A stretch of 64,000 nucleotides of DNA, from contig NZ_OZ061315.1 in NCBI RefSeq assembly GCF_964063325.1, positions 1,488,001-1,552,000 of the forward strand. Direction: 5' to 3'. The notes under the pieces are model-generated. The model saw only the letters and a program-made list of their open reading frames with translations, was not told the DNA's origin and made no database searches. The stretch comes from Hafnia alvei. Its GTDB lineage: Bacteria > Pseudomonadota > Gammaproteobacteria > Enterobacterales > Enterobacteriaceae. Position 1 is the stretch's first letter. Each line of letters starts with the position of its first letter. Below are positions 34,884 through 43,321 of the stretch, one piece after another. The position numbers and the translations under genes are program-made.

Positions 34884-35441
34884 TCAGAATGTTGTGGGTG
34901 TATGGGCGCTGATAATTCGACATATACGCGCCGACGTATTGCTGAAGCTATGCGGAATGCCGGTGTTAATGGCATAACTTTGTCCGGCTTCTAGGTGATA
35001 AATCTGGCCATTGACCGTCAGCATCACTTCCCCTTCCAGCAGGGTGCCTATCTCTTCACCCTGATGTTTTATGCGCTCACCGGTTGTGGTGCCTGGCTCA
35101 TAAGTTTCGATCATCATGGCTAGCGTGCGGTTAGGGTTGCCGTTGTGAATGAGCTTCATGGAAACCCCTTGGCTGCCAATTTCAATCAAGTCCTCGGCGT
35201 TAATCACAACCTGTGGTTCATCTGGCTTTTCCTGTTCGGCAAAAAACTCCGACAGTGACAACCCATAGACCTTGAGCAGTTTTTGCAAGGTGCTAATGGC
35301 TGGGCTGACTTTATCTTGTTCGATGGTGCTAATAGCACTGTGCGTTAATCCAGACAGTTCAGCTGCCCTGCGCTGTGACAATCCCAATTGTTGACGGATA
35401 TGTGACAGGCGTTTTCCTGGCGCCAAGCTGACATCGCTCAT
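34884..35441 (-). CDS. puuR: HTH-type repressor PuuR
   Basis: The repressor of the puu genes, released by putrescine. 185 aa, exactly the E. coli length, with an XRE helix-turn-helix (LSQRRAAELSGLTHSAISTIEQ, residues about 20-41) and a C-terminal cupin (GTTTGERIKHQGEEIGTLLEGE, then INTGIPHSFSN). Two ATGs lie six bases apart; AGGA is only three bases from the first (35447) but nine from the second (35441), which therefore is the start. It follows puuD by 12 bases in the puuDRCB unit. Confidence 0.96.
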   Translation of the reverse strand: MSDVSLAPGKRLSHIRQQLGLSQRRAAELSGLTHSAISTIEQDKVSPAISTLQKLLKVYGLSLSEFFAEQEKPDEPQVVINAEDLIEIGSQGVSMKLIHNGNPNRTLAMMIETYEPGTTTGERIKHQGEEIGTLLEGEVMLTVNGQIYHLEAGQSYAINTGIPHSFSNTSARICRIISAHTPTTF

Positions 35442-35453
35442 ATGCATATTTCC

Positions 35454-36236
35454 TTATTGATAGTTCTTATCAGGCTGGCTGTTTTTTTCAGCACTGGCGT
35501 TCTGACAAGCGGTGATAAAACCTTCAAACAACAAGCGGGATAGGGCGTATTCATCGCTATTCCATTCAGGATGCCACTGCACGCCCAAGGCGAATGGGTG
35601 ATCGTGGACGCTAACCGCTTCCACTAAGCCATCGGATGCCTTAGCTTCGATGCGTAGACGTGGCCCCAGCGTTTTGGCGCCTTGACCATGCAATGAGTTA
35701 ACCCAGAACTTGTTGCAACCCGGTACTAATTGAGAAAGTAAACCCCCTGCCTGTACCAGTACTTCATGAGAGGGGGCATATTGTTGCTCCAGCGGAAGTT
35801 CTGGATCTTCGCGATGCTCCAGTAACTCCGGCTGTTCATACAGGCGGCGATACAGCGTGCCACCGGTTGCCACCACCATTTCCTGTAACCCTCGGCAGAT
35901 GGCGAAAAGGGGAATGCGCCTTTCGAGTGCGAGGCTAATCAGCGCCATACTCAAACTATCACGCCCTGGATCGGCGTCAGGCTCATCGCCGTTTTCACCA
36001 TATAGGTGCGGCTGCACATTGCTTGGGCTGCCCGGCAGCATAATGCCGTCCAGATGGGGGAGAAGCGATTCTAATAGCTCAGGTTCAGACAGCGCATGTG
36101 GCAGGGCCACCGGAAGTCCACCTGCATTCAATACGGCATTTAGGTACTTTTCTTGCAAGGTTTGCGTTAGGTGCCCGTGCACCCTGTTCCTACACATGAC
36201 AACGCCAATCACCGGCCTGTTAAATATATTGCCCAT
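35454..36236 (-). CDS. puuD: Gamma-glutamyl-GABA hydrolase
   Basis: A class I glutamine-amidotransferase-type hydrolase (peptidase C26) that frees GABA and glutamate from gamma-glutamyl-GABA. The triad is visible: Cys114 in FAICRGLQE, His222 and Glu224 in VQWHPEW. MLPGSPSNVQPHLYG is a family segment. It has 260 aa and is the first gene of puuDRCB, divergent from puuA across a 216-bp control region. Confidence 0.96.
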   Translation of the reverse strand: MGNIFNRPVIGVVMCRNRVHGHLTQTLQEKYLNAVLNAGGLPVALPHALSEPELLESLLPHLDGIMLPGSPSNVQPHLYGENGDEPDADPGRDSLSMALISLALERRIPLFAICRGLQEMVVATGGTLYRRLYEQPELLEHREDPELPLEQQYAPSHEVLVQAGGLLSQLVPGCNKFWVNSLHGQGAKTLGPRLRIEAKASDGLVEAVSVHDHPFALGVQWHPEWNSDEYALSRLLFEGFITACQNASAEKNSQPDKNYQ

Positions 36237-36254
36237 ACCACCCTCTCCGCTTGG

Positions 36255-36269
36255 TCTAAATTATGAACA
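36255..36269 (+). promoter_or_regulatory. Possible PuuR box 1 (puuD-puuA control region)
   Basis: TCTAAATTATGAACA agrees with the E. coli PuuR box AAAATATAATGAACA at 10 of 15 positions, including the whole ATGAACA half. It is just upstream of puuD. Confidence 0.4.
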
Positions 36270-36388
36270 CATTGCTTCCATACAGCGCCTTTCCGTTCAA
36301 TATTTTCTCAATCTAGCAGTGGTAAGCGTAATATTCAAACTAATTGCAACACTTGCGAAACATTTTGTTTGCATCTACATTTCAATTG

Positions 36389-36403
36389 TGGACATTATAT
36401 CGA
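36389..36403 (-). promoter_or_regulatory. Possible PuuR box 2 (puuD-puuA control region)
   Basis: Read on the - strand, TCGATATAATGTCCA matches AAAATATAATGAACA at 10 of 15 positions, with an intact ATATAATG core. It lies 50 bases before the puuA start. Confidence 0.4.
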
Positions 36404-36452
36404 GCAGTCCAAACGGTCAGATCCACGGTCTTCAAACAATGGCGGGTGAATC

Positions 36453-37871
36453 ATGCAAACCAATATCGTAGAAGTTGAAAACTTTGTTCAGCACAGTGAA
36501 GAGAGACGAAGTAGCGCGTTCCAACGCGAAGTAAAAAATTACTTGGAACGCTATCCCTCCACGCAGCACGTCGATGTACTCCTTACCGACCTTAATGGTT
36601 GCTTCCGTGGAAAGCGTATTCCTGTTGCTGGGCTGAAAAAGCTTGAGAAGGGCTGCTATTTCCCTGCGTCGGTGTTTGCGATGGATATTTTGGGCAACGT
36701 GGTTGAAGAGGCTGGGTTAGGGCAAGAGCTCGGTGAGCCCGATCGTACCTGTATCCCGGTACTGGGATCGTTAACGCCATCGGCGGCTGACCCTGAATTT
36801 ATCGGTCAGGTTCTACTGACCATGCTGGATGAAGATGGTACTCCCTTTGACGTTGAGCCACGTAACGTGCTGAATAATGTCTGGCAGCAGCTACGCCAGC
36901 GCGGATTATTCCCCGTGGTAGCGGTAGAGCTGGAGTTCTATCTCATCGATCGCCAACGCGACGCCGAAGGCTATCTTCAGCCGCCATGCGCGCCCGGTAC
37001 TCAGGAGCGAAATACCCAAAGTCAGGTGTATTCAGTTGATAACCTGAATCACTTTGCTGATGTGTTAAGCGATATTGATGAACTGGCGAAGTTACAACAA
37101 ATCCCAGCCGATGGCGCGGTAGCCGAAGCGTCTCCGGGGCAGTTCGAAGTTAACCTAAACCATACCGATAACGTTTTACTGGCCTGTGACCACGCGCTCT
37201 CGTTAAAGAGACTGGTGCGCATGGTGGCTGAAAATCACGATATGCACGCCACCTTCATGGCGAAGCCTTATGAAGAGTATGCGGGCAGCGGTATGCATAT
37301 TCATATCAGTATGCTCGATAGTAAAGGCCAAAACGTTTTTGCCGACGACGATGGTGAAGACTCTGCATTATTGAAGAAAGCGCTGGCGGGCATGATGGAA
37401 CTGATGCCTGCGTCGATGGCGCTGTTGGCGCCAAACGTCAATGCTTTCCGCCGCTTCCAGCCGGGCATGTATGTACCGACTCAGGCTTCTTGGGGCCACA
37501 ACAACCGTACCGTTGCATTGCGCATTCCCTGTGGCGATCGCGACAGCCACCGTGTTGAATATCGTGTTGCAGGCGCGGATGCTAACCCGTATCTGGTAAT
37601 GGCAACGGTGCTTGCGGGCATTCTGCACGGTTTAGACAACACGCTTACGCTGGCAGAACCGATCACCGGCAACGGCATTGAGCAGGACGGCCTGCCATTC
37701 CCAATCCGCCAAAGTGATGCTCTGTATGAATTTGAAGAACAGCAAGCGTTGCGCTCGCTGCTCGGAGAGCGTTTCAGCCATGTTTACCATGCCTGTAAAA
37801 CCGATGAGCTTATTCAGTTTGAACGCATGGTGACTGACACTGAGATTGACTGGATGTTGAAGAACGCCTAA
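36453..37871 (+). CDS. puuA: Gamma-glutamylputrescine synthetase
   Basis: A glutamine-synthetase-fold ligase (472 aa) that joins glutamate to putrescine with ATP, the committed step of the Puu pathway. Seen are VDVLLTDLNGCFRGKRIP, the metal-binding Glu residues in AVELEFYLIDRQ and EASPGQFEVNL, the ATP segment GSGMHIHISM, and NRTVALRIPCGDRDSHRVEYRV. It is divergent from puuD. The stop codon abuts an ERIC element whose first base is the last base of the stop. Confidence 0.97.
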   Translation: MQTNIVEVENFVQHSEERRSSAFQREVKNYLERYPSTQHVDVLLTDLNGCFRGKRIPVAGLKKLEKGCYFPASVFAMDILGNVVEEAGLGQELGEPDRTCIPVLGSLTPSAADPEFIGQVLLTMLDEDGTPFDVEPRNVLNNVWQQLRQRGLFPVVAVELEFYLIDRQRDAEGYLQPPCAPGTQERNTQSQVYSVDNLNHFADVLSDIDELAKLQQIPADGAVAEASPGQFEVNLNHTDNVLLACDHALSLKRLVRMVAENHDMHATFMAKPYEEYAGSGMHIHISMLDSKGQNVFADDDGEDSALLKKALAGMMELMPASMALLAPNVNAFRRFQPGMYVPTQASWGHNNRTVALRIPCGDRDSHRVEYRVAGADANPYLVMATVLAGILHGLDNTLTLAEPITGNGIEQDGLPFPIRQSDALYEFEEQQALRSLLGERFSHVYHACKTDELIQFERMVTDTEIDWMLKNA

Positions 37872-37995
37872 TACCCTTTATCTTTCAAATTGTAGATGCG
37901 TTGGCTGCCTTCAATCCCCCCAGTCACTTACTAGAGTAAGCTCCTGGGGATTCATTCAGTTGCCGCCTTTCTACAATCTGAAATCTTTTGGGTAT
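37871..37995. repeat. ERIC (IRU) element, full length, abutting puuA
   Basis: ATACCC/GGGTAT termini. The central part carries the classic ERIC primer-site sequence (CAGTCACTTACTAGAGTAAG, then CTCCTGGGGATTCA). In the transcript it would fold into a long hairpin between puuA and the aminotransferase gene. Confidence 0.92.
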
Positions 37996-38104
37996 TGGCC
38001 GGAAAAATGTTGTAACTCCATCCTCATTCTTCTTTTGTCAGGGAAGGAAACGCACAGGGTGGGGGTTCGAAATTTGAAATTCAAATTCAATTACGGAGTA
38101 CATC

Positions 38105-39427
38105 ATGTCTGAGAATCAAAATCTGTCCGGGAATGCCTCCAACCAGTCATGGCAGAAACGCCGTGAAGAGGCGGTGGCGGGCGGAGTTTCAACATTACTG
38201 CCAGCGTTCATTCATAAAGCACGCAACGCTGAGCTGTGGGATATTGAAGGCAATCGTTATATTGATTTTGCAGCAGGGATTGCCGTGCTGAATACCGGTC
38301 ATAACCACCCTAAAGTGATCGCGGCCGTTCAGGAACAGCTGACGCGCTTTACGCACCCGTGTTTCCAAGTTACGCCTTATCCAGAATACGTTGAGCTGGC
38401 GGAGCGTCTGAATGCGTTGGTGCCGATTAAAGAAGCCACGCAAACGCTGTTGCTCACCACCGGCGCTGAAGCGGTTGAAAACGCGGTGAAAGTGGCGCGT
38501 ATCGCCACCGGTCGCAGCGGTGTGATTGCGTTCCGCGGCGGTTTCCACGGACGTACCTTAATGGGGATGGCGCTGACCGGCAAAGTTGCTCCGTATAAAC
38601 AAGGATACGGCCCGTTCCCATCGGGCATTTATCATGCACCATATCCTTCTTCTTACCTTGGCATCACGGAACAGCACGCGTTAGATGCGCTTGATTCCAT
38701 TTTTGCAGCGGACATCGCACCGAGCGAAGTCGCCGCAATCATTATTGAACCAGTACAGGGTGAAGGTGGTTTCTATGCCGCTCCGGCGGGTTTCCTGAAA
38801 TCGTTACGTGAAATTTGCGATCAGCACGGCATTGTTTTGATTGCGGATGAAATCCAGAGCGGCTTCTGCCGTACGGGTAAAACCTTTGCTATCGAACATA
38901 CCGGCGTTGAACCCGATCTGATCACTATGGCGAAAAGCCTGGCGGGCGGCTTCCCGCTGTCTGCGCTGGTGGGCAAAAAGCGCCTGATGGAAAAAGCGTT
39001 GCCCGGCGGTTTAGGCGGCACCTACGCAGGTTCTCCGGTGGCTATCGCCGCGGCGCTGGCGGTGACGGATTTGATTAAAGAAGAACAGCTGAACCAAAAA
39101 GCTAATCAGGTTGGTGAGCAGATTACGACCGAGCTACATGCGTTGGCTGAGCGTTTCGATTGCATCGGTGATATTCGTGCCGTTGGCGCGATGGTAGCGA
39201 TGGAGTTGGTGGAAAATCGCGATGCCACTAAACCCAATAAGGCGATAACTTCTGCGTTAGTGAAAGAGGCCGGTAAGCAAGGGCTGATTCTGCTCTCCTG
39301 CGGCGTGCGCGGTAATGTCATTCGATTCTTAGCACCGTTAACGGCCGAAAAAGAAGTTATAAAAGAAGGTATGGAAAAGTTGGCTTCAGCACTTTCTGTT
39401 GTGACAAAAACAGTGCAAAATGCATGA
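38105..39427 (+). CDS. puuE: 4-aminobutyrate aminotransferase (GabT/PuuE type)
   Basis: A class III PLP aminotransferase (440 aa) that converts GABA plus 2-oxoglutarate to succinate semialdehyde and glutamate. Motifs: TTGAEAVENAVK, FHGRT, EPVQGEGGF, the PLP-contacting IADEIQSGFCRTG, the Schiff-base Lys in TMAKSLAGGFPLSA, and GLGGTYAGSP. PuuE and GabT are close relatives; the position within the puu locus favours the PuuE role. A 20-residue N-terminal extension precedes the conserved core. GGAG lies before the ATG. It has its own 230-bp upstream region, including the ERIC, and a strong terminator. Confidence 0.92.
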   Translation: MSENQNLSGNASNQSWQKRREEAVAGGVSTLLPAFIHKARNAELWDIEGNRYIDFAAGIAVLNTGHNHPKVIAAVQEQLTRFTHPCFQVTPYPEYVELAERLNALVPIKEATQTLLLTTGAEAVENAVKVARIATGRSGVIAFRGGFHGRTLMGMALTGKVAPYKQGYGPFPSGIYHAPYPSSYLGITEQHALDALDSIFAADIAPSEVAAIIIEPVQGEGGFYAAPAGFLKSLREICDQHGIVLIADEIQSGFCRTGKTFAIEHTGVEPDLITMAKSLAGGFPLSALVGKKRLMEKALPGGLGGTYAGSPVAIAAALAVTDLIKEEQLNQKANQVGEQITTELHALAERFDCIGDIRAVGAMVAMELVENRDATKPNKAITSALVKEAGKQGLILLSCGVRGNVIRFLAPLTAEKEVIKEGMEKLASALSVVTKTVQNA

Positions 39428-39430
39428 CAT

Positions 39431-39470
39431 AAAGATAACCGGTAGTTTACTGTCGGTTATCTTTTTTTTA
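39431..39470 (+). terminator. Intrinsic terminator after the GABA aminotransferase gene
   Basis: AAAGATAACCG/CGGTTATCTTT arms (39431-39441, 39454-39464), then T5-T6. It implies a separate promoter for puuP. Confidence 0.93.
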
Positions 39471-39690
39471 TCACTATGGCGTAACGACTTCGAGTCTACG
39501 CACGTGAACAAACGATGAGCCTGCCCATGTATTCACGGCGCAGGCTCCAAATACAGAGCGCGGTCGGAAGATTCGCGCAATAGCCAGAGCAAAAGTAGTT
39601 CTCGCGGCTGTTTTCCACTACCGGACCACGGAGCGTTCAGGCGGTAGCGGTTTACTATGATGACGTATCGGGATACGTCTAGAGGATATA
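39471..39690 (+). other. Structured leader region upstream of puuP
   Basis: No gene is seen in these 220 bases, but several hairpins are: GAGCCTG/CAGGCTC around 39520-39550, GCGCG/CGCGC around 39557-39580, and a perfect GACGTATC/GATACGTC hairpin with a 2-base loop at 39662-39679. The last lies just before the ribosome site of the small frame at 39691. The promoter of puuP must lie here. Confidence 0.5.
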
Positions 39691-39912
39691 ATGATGGTGC
39701 ATGTTTATGTTTATCCGCCGCGCTTGGGCGAACGCCTGAGCCGCAGCGAATACGGGCCAGCTCACTGTTTTATTGGCGCTTTGCTAAATGAACAAACCTA
39801 TATCTGTAGTCGATTATCCCGCCGCCTAATACGACGTTTCCCCGCGGCCTCTCTGAATGACGTTAATTTGTTACCAGTAGAGGACAAAGGGGGAAACAGT
39901 CATGGCGATTAG
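39691..39912 (+). CDS. Possible leader reading frame overlapping puuP (73 codons)
   Basis: The frame starts with ATGATG after AGAGGATATA, a good ribosome site. It encodes an Arg-rich peptide (ICSRLSRRLIRRFP near codons 38-51) and ends GGNSHGD with its stop 11 bases inside puuP, so the ribosome would end on the puuP start. No homologue is recognised. It could be a regulatory leader, for instance polyamine- or arginine-responsive, or a small protein. A chance frame cannot be excluded. Confidence 0.4.
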   Translation: MMVHVYVYPPRLGERLSRSEYGPAHCFIGALLNEQTYICSRLSRRLIRRFPAASLNDVNLLPVEDKGGNSHGD

Positions 39913-41290
39913 CCCTCCTCCTGTTGCTCAGGCTAGCGCGCATGAAGCGGGTAAGCCTCAACTACGTAAATCATTAAAGCTTTGGCAGATTGTCATGATG
40001 GGCTTGGCCTATCTGACCCCAATGACCGTGTTTGATACCTTTGGCATTGTGTCGGGTATCAGCAATGGTCATGTGCCGATGTCGTATCTTTTTGCTTTGG
40101 CCGGCGTGCTATTTACGGCGATTAGCTATGGCAAGTTGGTACGCCAGTTCCCGACGGCGGGTTCGGCCTATACCTATGCACAAAAAGCCATTAACCCGCA
40201 CGTGGGCTTTTTGGTGGGCTGGTCATCGTTGCTGGACTATCTTTTCCTGCCGATGATTAACGTGCTGTTGGCGAAAATCTATCTCACGGCGATGTTCCCA
40301 GAGGTTCCCCAGTGGATTTGGGTGGTCGGTTTTGTGGCGATCATGACCGCGGCGAACTTGAAAAGCGTGAGTCTGGTAGCCAATTTCAATACCGTTTTTG
40401 TTTTGGTGCAGATCTCAATCATTGTGGTGTTTATCTTTTTGGTTGTGCAAGGCCTGCATAAAGGCGAGGGGGTAGGCAAAGTATGGAGCCTCCAGCCATT
40501 TGTTAGCGAGAATGCGCATTTGCTGCCGATTATCACCGGCGCTACCATCGTGTGCTTCTCCTTCCTCGGTTTTGATGCGGTAACGACGCTGTCTGAAGAA
40601 ACCAAGGATGCAGCCAAAACGATCCCGCGGGCGATATTTCTCACCGCGCTGTACGGGGGCATTATCTTTATCTCGGTATCGTTCTTTATTCAGCTGTTTT
40701 TCCCTGATATCTCAAGGTTTAAACAGCCGGATGAAGCGTTGCCAGAAATTGCACTCTACGTGGGGGGGAAACTGTTCCAGTCGATCTTCCTGTGCACCAC
40801 GTTTGTGAATACGCTGGCCTCGGGTTTGGCATCACACGCGAGCGTTTCGCGCTTGCTGTATGTCATGGGACGCGACAACGTGTTCCCTGAAAAAATCTTT
40901 GGCTATGTGCATCCTAAATGGCGCACGCCAGCGCTGAATGTGGTGATGGTGGGGATGGTTGCTCTGTCGGCTATCTCGTTTGATCTGGTGACGGCGACCG
41001 CGTTAATAAACTTTGGTGCGCTGGTGGCGTTCACGTTTGTGAATATCTCAGTGATTAGCCATTTTTATGTTCGTGAAGGGCGCAACAAAACGTGGAAGGA
41101 GCGTTTCCACTTCTTGATTTTGCCGATGATTGGCGCACTTACGGTTGCCGTACTTTGGTTGAATCTGGAGAAAAGCTCGCTAACCATGGGGCTGATTTGG
41201 GCTGCGCTTGGGTTTGGCTATCTGGTGTTCCTCACCCGACGTTTCCGCAAACCACCGCCGCAGTTCGAAAGCCAACCGCAGGCGGAATAA
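39902..41290 (+). CDS. puuP: Putrescine importer PuuP
   Basis: An amino-acid/polyamine/organocation (APC) permease of 462 aa for proton-driven putrescine uptake. It has twelve membrane segments and nearly identical blocks to E. coli PuuP, such as MMGLAYLTPMTVFDTFGIVS, SFLGFDAVTTLSEE and FVNTLASGLASHASVSRLLY. The start is ATG 39902 with GGGGGAAACAGTC upstream, a strong ribosome site. The N-terminus (MAISPPP) matches E. coli (MAINSPL). It ends at a strong terminator. Confidence 0.97.
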   Translation: MAISPPPVAQASAHEAGKPQLRKSLKLWQIVMMGLAYLTPMTVFDTFGIVSGISNGHVPMSYLFALAGVLFTAISYGKLVRQFPTAGSAYTYAQKAINPHVGFLVGWSSLLDYLFLPMINVLLAKIYLTAMFPEVPQWIWVVGFVAIMTAANLKSVSLVANFNTVFVLVQISIIVVFIFLVVQGLHKGEGVGKVWSLQPFVSENAHLLPIITGATIVCFSFLGFDAVTTLSEETKDAAKTIPRAIFLTALYGGIIFISVSFFIQLFFPDISRFKQPDEALPEIALYVGGKLFQSIFLCTTFVNTLASGLASHASVSRLLYVMGRDNVFPEKIFGYVHPKWRTPALNVVMVGMVALSAISFDLVTATALINFGALVAFTFVNISVISHFYVREGRNKTWKERFHFLILPMIGALTVAVLWLNLEKSSLTMGLIWAALGFGYLVFLTRRFRKPPPQFESQPQAE

Positions 41291-41308
41291 AGATCTAAAC
41301 AGTTATGT

Positions 41309-41336
41309 CGGGGAGCGAAAGCTCCCCGAATTTTTT
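41309..41336 (+). terminator. Intrinsic terminator after puuP
   Basis: CGGGGAGC/GCTCCCCG arms with loop GAAA (a stable tetraloop), then AATTTTTT. Confidence 0.95.
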
Positions 41337-41435
41337 GCGAAGCCCTTTCCAATCCTTTGGTTATGCTCTGACATCTCCCCATCGCCATGCTAGTTTTCCC
41401 CTCAATAAAAAGGTCATTTAAACAGCAAAAATAAT

Positions 41436-41843
41436 ATGGAGTTTTATACCCAAATGGATATAATTGAACGAATGGCAAGGCTTTACCGCAGACCTATCTT
41501 TTGGATCGCTGGGTGTAAAAAAGATCTACAGCAGTTGCCGGATGAGGTGAAAGATACGATGGGCTATGCATTGTATCTTGCTCAAATTGGGCGCAAGCAC
41601 CCGCAGGCAAAGCCATTAAAGGGTTTTCATGGCGCGGGGGTATTAGAGATCGTTGATGATGATGGGTGTGGAACGTATCGCGCTGTTTACTGTGTTCAAT
41701 TCAAACACGCGGTTTATGTGTTGCATGCGTTTCAAAAGAAATCATCTTCTGGGATTTCGACGCCGCAAACCGATATGGAAAAGGTCAAAGAGCGTTTAAA
41801 AGCGGCTCAACAACATGCAAAGGAAAATCACTATGAAAAATAA
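41436..41843 (+). CDS. HigB/RelE-type toxin (Gp49-like)
   Basis: A probable mRNA-cleaving toxin of a type II pair. The C-terminal part reads RAVYCVQFKHAVYVLHAFQKKSSSG, the Gp49/HigB-like signature (strand, hydrophobic strand, HAFxKK). The middle GFHGAGVLEIVDDD is the preceding strand. 135 aa from the first ATG; ATGs at 41454 and 41472 are also possible and the last gives a more usual length, so the start is uncertain. Toxin-first order with an 11-bp overlap to the antitoxin is the HigBA arrangement. Confidence 0.85.
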   Translation: MEFYTQMDIIERMARLYRRPIFWIAGCKKDLQQLPDEVKDTMGYALYLAQIGRKHPQAKPLKGFHGAGVLEIVDDDGCGTYRAVYCVQFKHAVYVLHAFQKKSSSGISTPQTDMEKVKERLKAAQQHAKENHYEK

Positions 41844-42162
41844 TCTAGAGATCGAAGCCGGTGGCGATAGCGTCTATGAAGATCTTCAGTACACCAACGC
41901 TCAAGAGATGCAGGTAAAGGCGCAGCTGGCAGCCATTATTGCTGAGTTGCTACAGGAGCGAGATCTTTCTCAAACGGAAGCGGCTGCGATACTGGGAATG
42001 ACTCAGCCCAAATTATCTAATTTGCTACGTGGGCAGTTTCGCGGCATTAGTGAGTTTAAAATGCTGTCATGCCTGATGTGTTTGGGCGGCCAAATTAACA
42101 TTCAGGTTAAAAAGCCACGGCTCAAAACAACTCGCGGGCACTTAACCGTATCAGTGAGCTAA
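41833..42162 (+). CDS. HigA-type XRE antitoxin
   Basis: A DNA-binding antitoxin of 109 aa. The helix-turn-helix is LSQTEAAAILGMTQPKLSNLLRGQFRGIS (residues about 45-73), of the HTH_37 kind usual for partners of Gp49-like toxins. Start at 41833, with AAAGGAAAA eight bases upstream; an earlier codon at 41815 is rejected. It should neutralise the toxin and autorepress the pair. The tail meets the convergent rarD-like gene within five bases. Confidence 0.87.
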   Translation: MKNNLEIEAGGDSVYEDLQYTNAQEMQVKAQLAAIIAELLQERDLSQTEAAAILGMTQPKLSNLLRGQFRGISEFKMLSCLMCLGGQINIQVKKPRLKTTRGHLTVSVS

Positions 42163-42167
42163 GTGCA

Positions 42168-43094
42168 TTAATGGCCCGGATGGTTTCTTTTTCCGCGCAC
42201 CATATCGGTAGCTAAATGACGATAGCGCCAGTGCTGTTGGAACAATTCGTAGACGCAAAATGCCAACCCTAGCCAGATGAGGGAGAAGCTAATCATCTTC
42301 GGCATATTGATAGGCTCTCCGAAGGCGAGCACCGCCAGTAAGAATTGGAGAGATGGCTCAACATATTGTGCAAGACCAATCACCGTCAGCGAGGTACGTT
42401 TAATGGCTGCGGCGAACAGCAGCAGAGGGGCGAAGGTGACCGGTGCCGTCAGAGCATACAGGATATAGGTTTTTGTGCCGGAGCCTGCCAGAATGCTGCC
42501 ACCGGTGGCATGCAGCCAAAGGGTGATGGCAATCGCCAGCGGTAGCATCCACAGGGTTTCTAACGTTAGTGCGGTCATGATGTCGTAGCGAATAAATTTA
42601 CGCACCAACCCATAAAATGCAAACGTGCTGCCCATTGCTAGGGCGAGAAGTGGAACGTGGCCAAGCAAAATGACCTGATAGACCAAACCCGTGATGGCGA
42701 GCACTACGGCGATACGCTGAAAGCGGCTGAGTTTGTCGTGCAGAAACACAACGCCTAACGCAATAGAAAATAGCGGGTTGGTGAAGTAACCAAGGCTGGC
42801 ATCAAGCACCAGATTATGGGTGAGCGCATAGATAAACGTTGTCCACGAGACGCTCATGATCAGGCCACCTAACAGGCAACAGAACAGAGAGCGTTTATCT
42901 TGCCAAACCTGCTGCCATGACGTTCGGTTTTTAAATAACAGACGTAGCAGAAGCAGCAGAGGAATAGACCAAAACAGGCGTTGCGCCAGTAACTCAAGCA
43001 CGTTGGCATCTGGCAGCATTTTATAGAATAGCGGTGTAATGCCCCACAAGATAAACGCGAGAACGGCCAAGACTGGCCCGTTTTTCAGCCACAT
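42168..43094 (-). CDS. RarD-like EamA-family permease
   Basis: 308 aa with two EamA repeats, about ten membrane segments. AVLAFILWGITPLFYKML, LLAQRLFWSIPLLL, LDASLGYFTNPLFSIALGVVFL and FAFYGLVRKF are RarD-subfamily motifs. The match to E. coli RarD itself is partial, so it is a paralogue rather than rarD. Substrate unknown. The ATG at 43094 has AGGT upstream; a longer frame to 43139 runs into the ERIC element and is rejected. Confidence 0.85.
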   Translation of the reverse strand: MWLKNGPVLAVLAFILWGITPLFYKMLPDANVLELLAQRLFWSIPLLLLLRLLFKNRTSWQQVWQDKRSLFCCLLGGLIMSVSWTTFIYALTHNLVLDASLGYFTNPLFSIALGVVFLHDKLSRFQRIAVVLAITGLVYQVILLGHVPLLALAMGSTFAFYGLVRKFIRYDIMTALTLETLWMLPLAIAITLWLHATGGSILAGSGTKTYILYALTAPVTFAPLLLFAAAIKRTSLTVIGLAQYVEPSLQFLLAVLAFGEPINMPKMISFSLIWLGLAFCVYELFQQHWRYRHLATDMVRGKRNHPGH

Positions 43095-43120
43095 ATTTAC
43101 GACCTGTTTTGAATAAAATC

Positions 43121-43218
43121 TATACCCGCCATACTTCAAGCTGCATTTTGTTGGCCGCGCCTAATCATCCTAAGCACTCACTGTCCGCCTCAATGTAACT
43201 CGAATTATTTTGGGTATG
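43121..43218. repeat. ERIC (IRU) element, internally deleted (about 97 bp)
   Basis: TATACCC and TTGGGTAT ends, arms CATACTTCAAGCTGCA and AACTCGAATTATTT. The core is partly lost. It lies between the rarD-like gene and sbcB. Confidence 0.82.
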
Positions 43219-43271
43219 TATATTGTAAAATAAAGAAAATACGTCTTCGCGACCTACTTTAACCGTTGGTA

Positions 43272-43301
43272 AGAAAACCGAGGGTGATGTAGCTCACCCT
43301 C
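43272..43301 (-). terminator. Intrinsic terminator after sbcB
   Basis: GAGGGTGA/TCACCCTC arms (43280-43287, 43294-43301). Read leftward, GGTTTTCTT follows. Confidence 0.8.
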
Positions 43302-43321
43302 AATGATAAATCTTATGAATG

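Noticed and set aside
43095..43139. N-terminal extension of the rarD-like gene
   Set aside because: It runs into the ERIC element and precedes the AGGT ribosome site of the shorter start.
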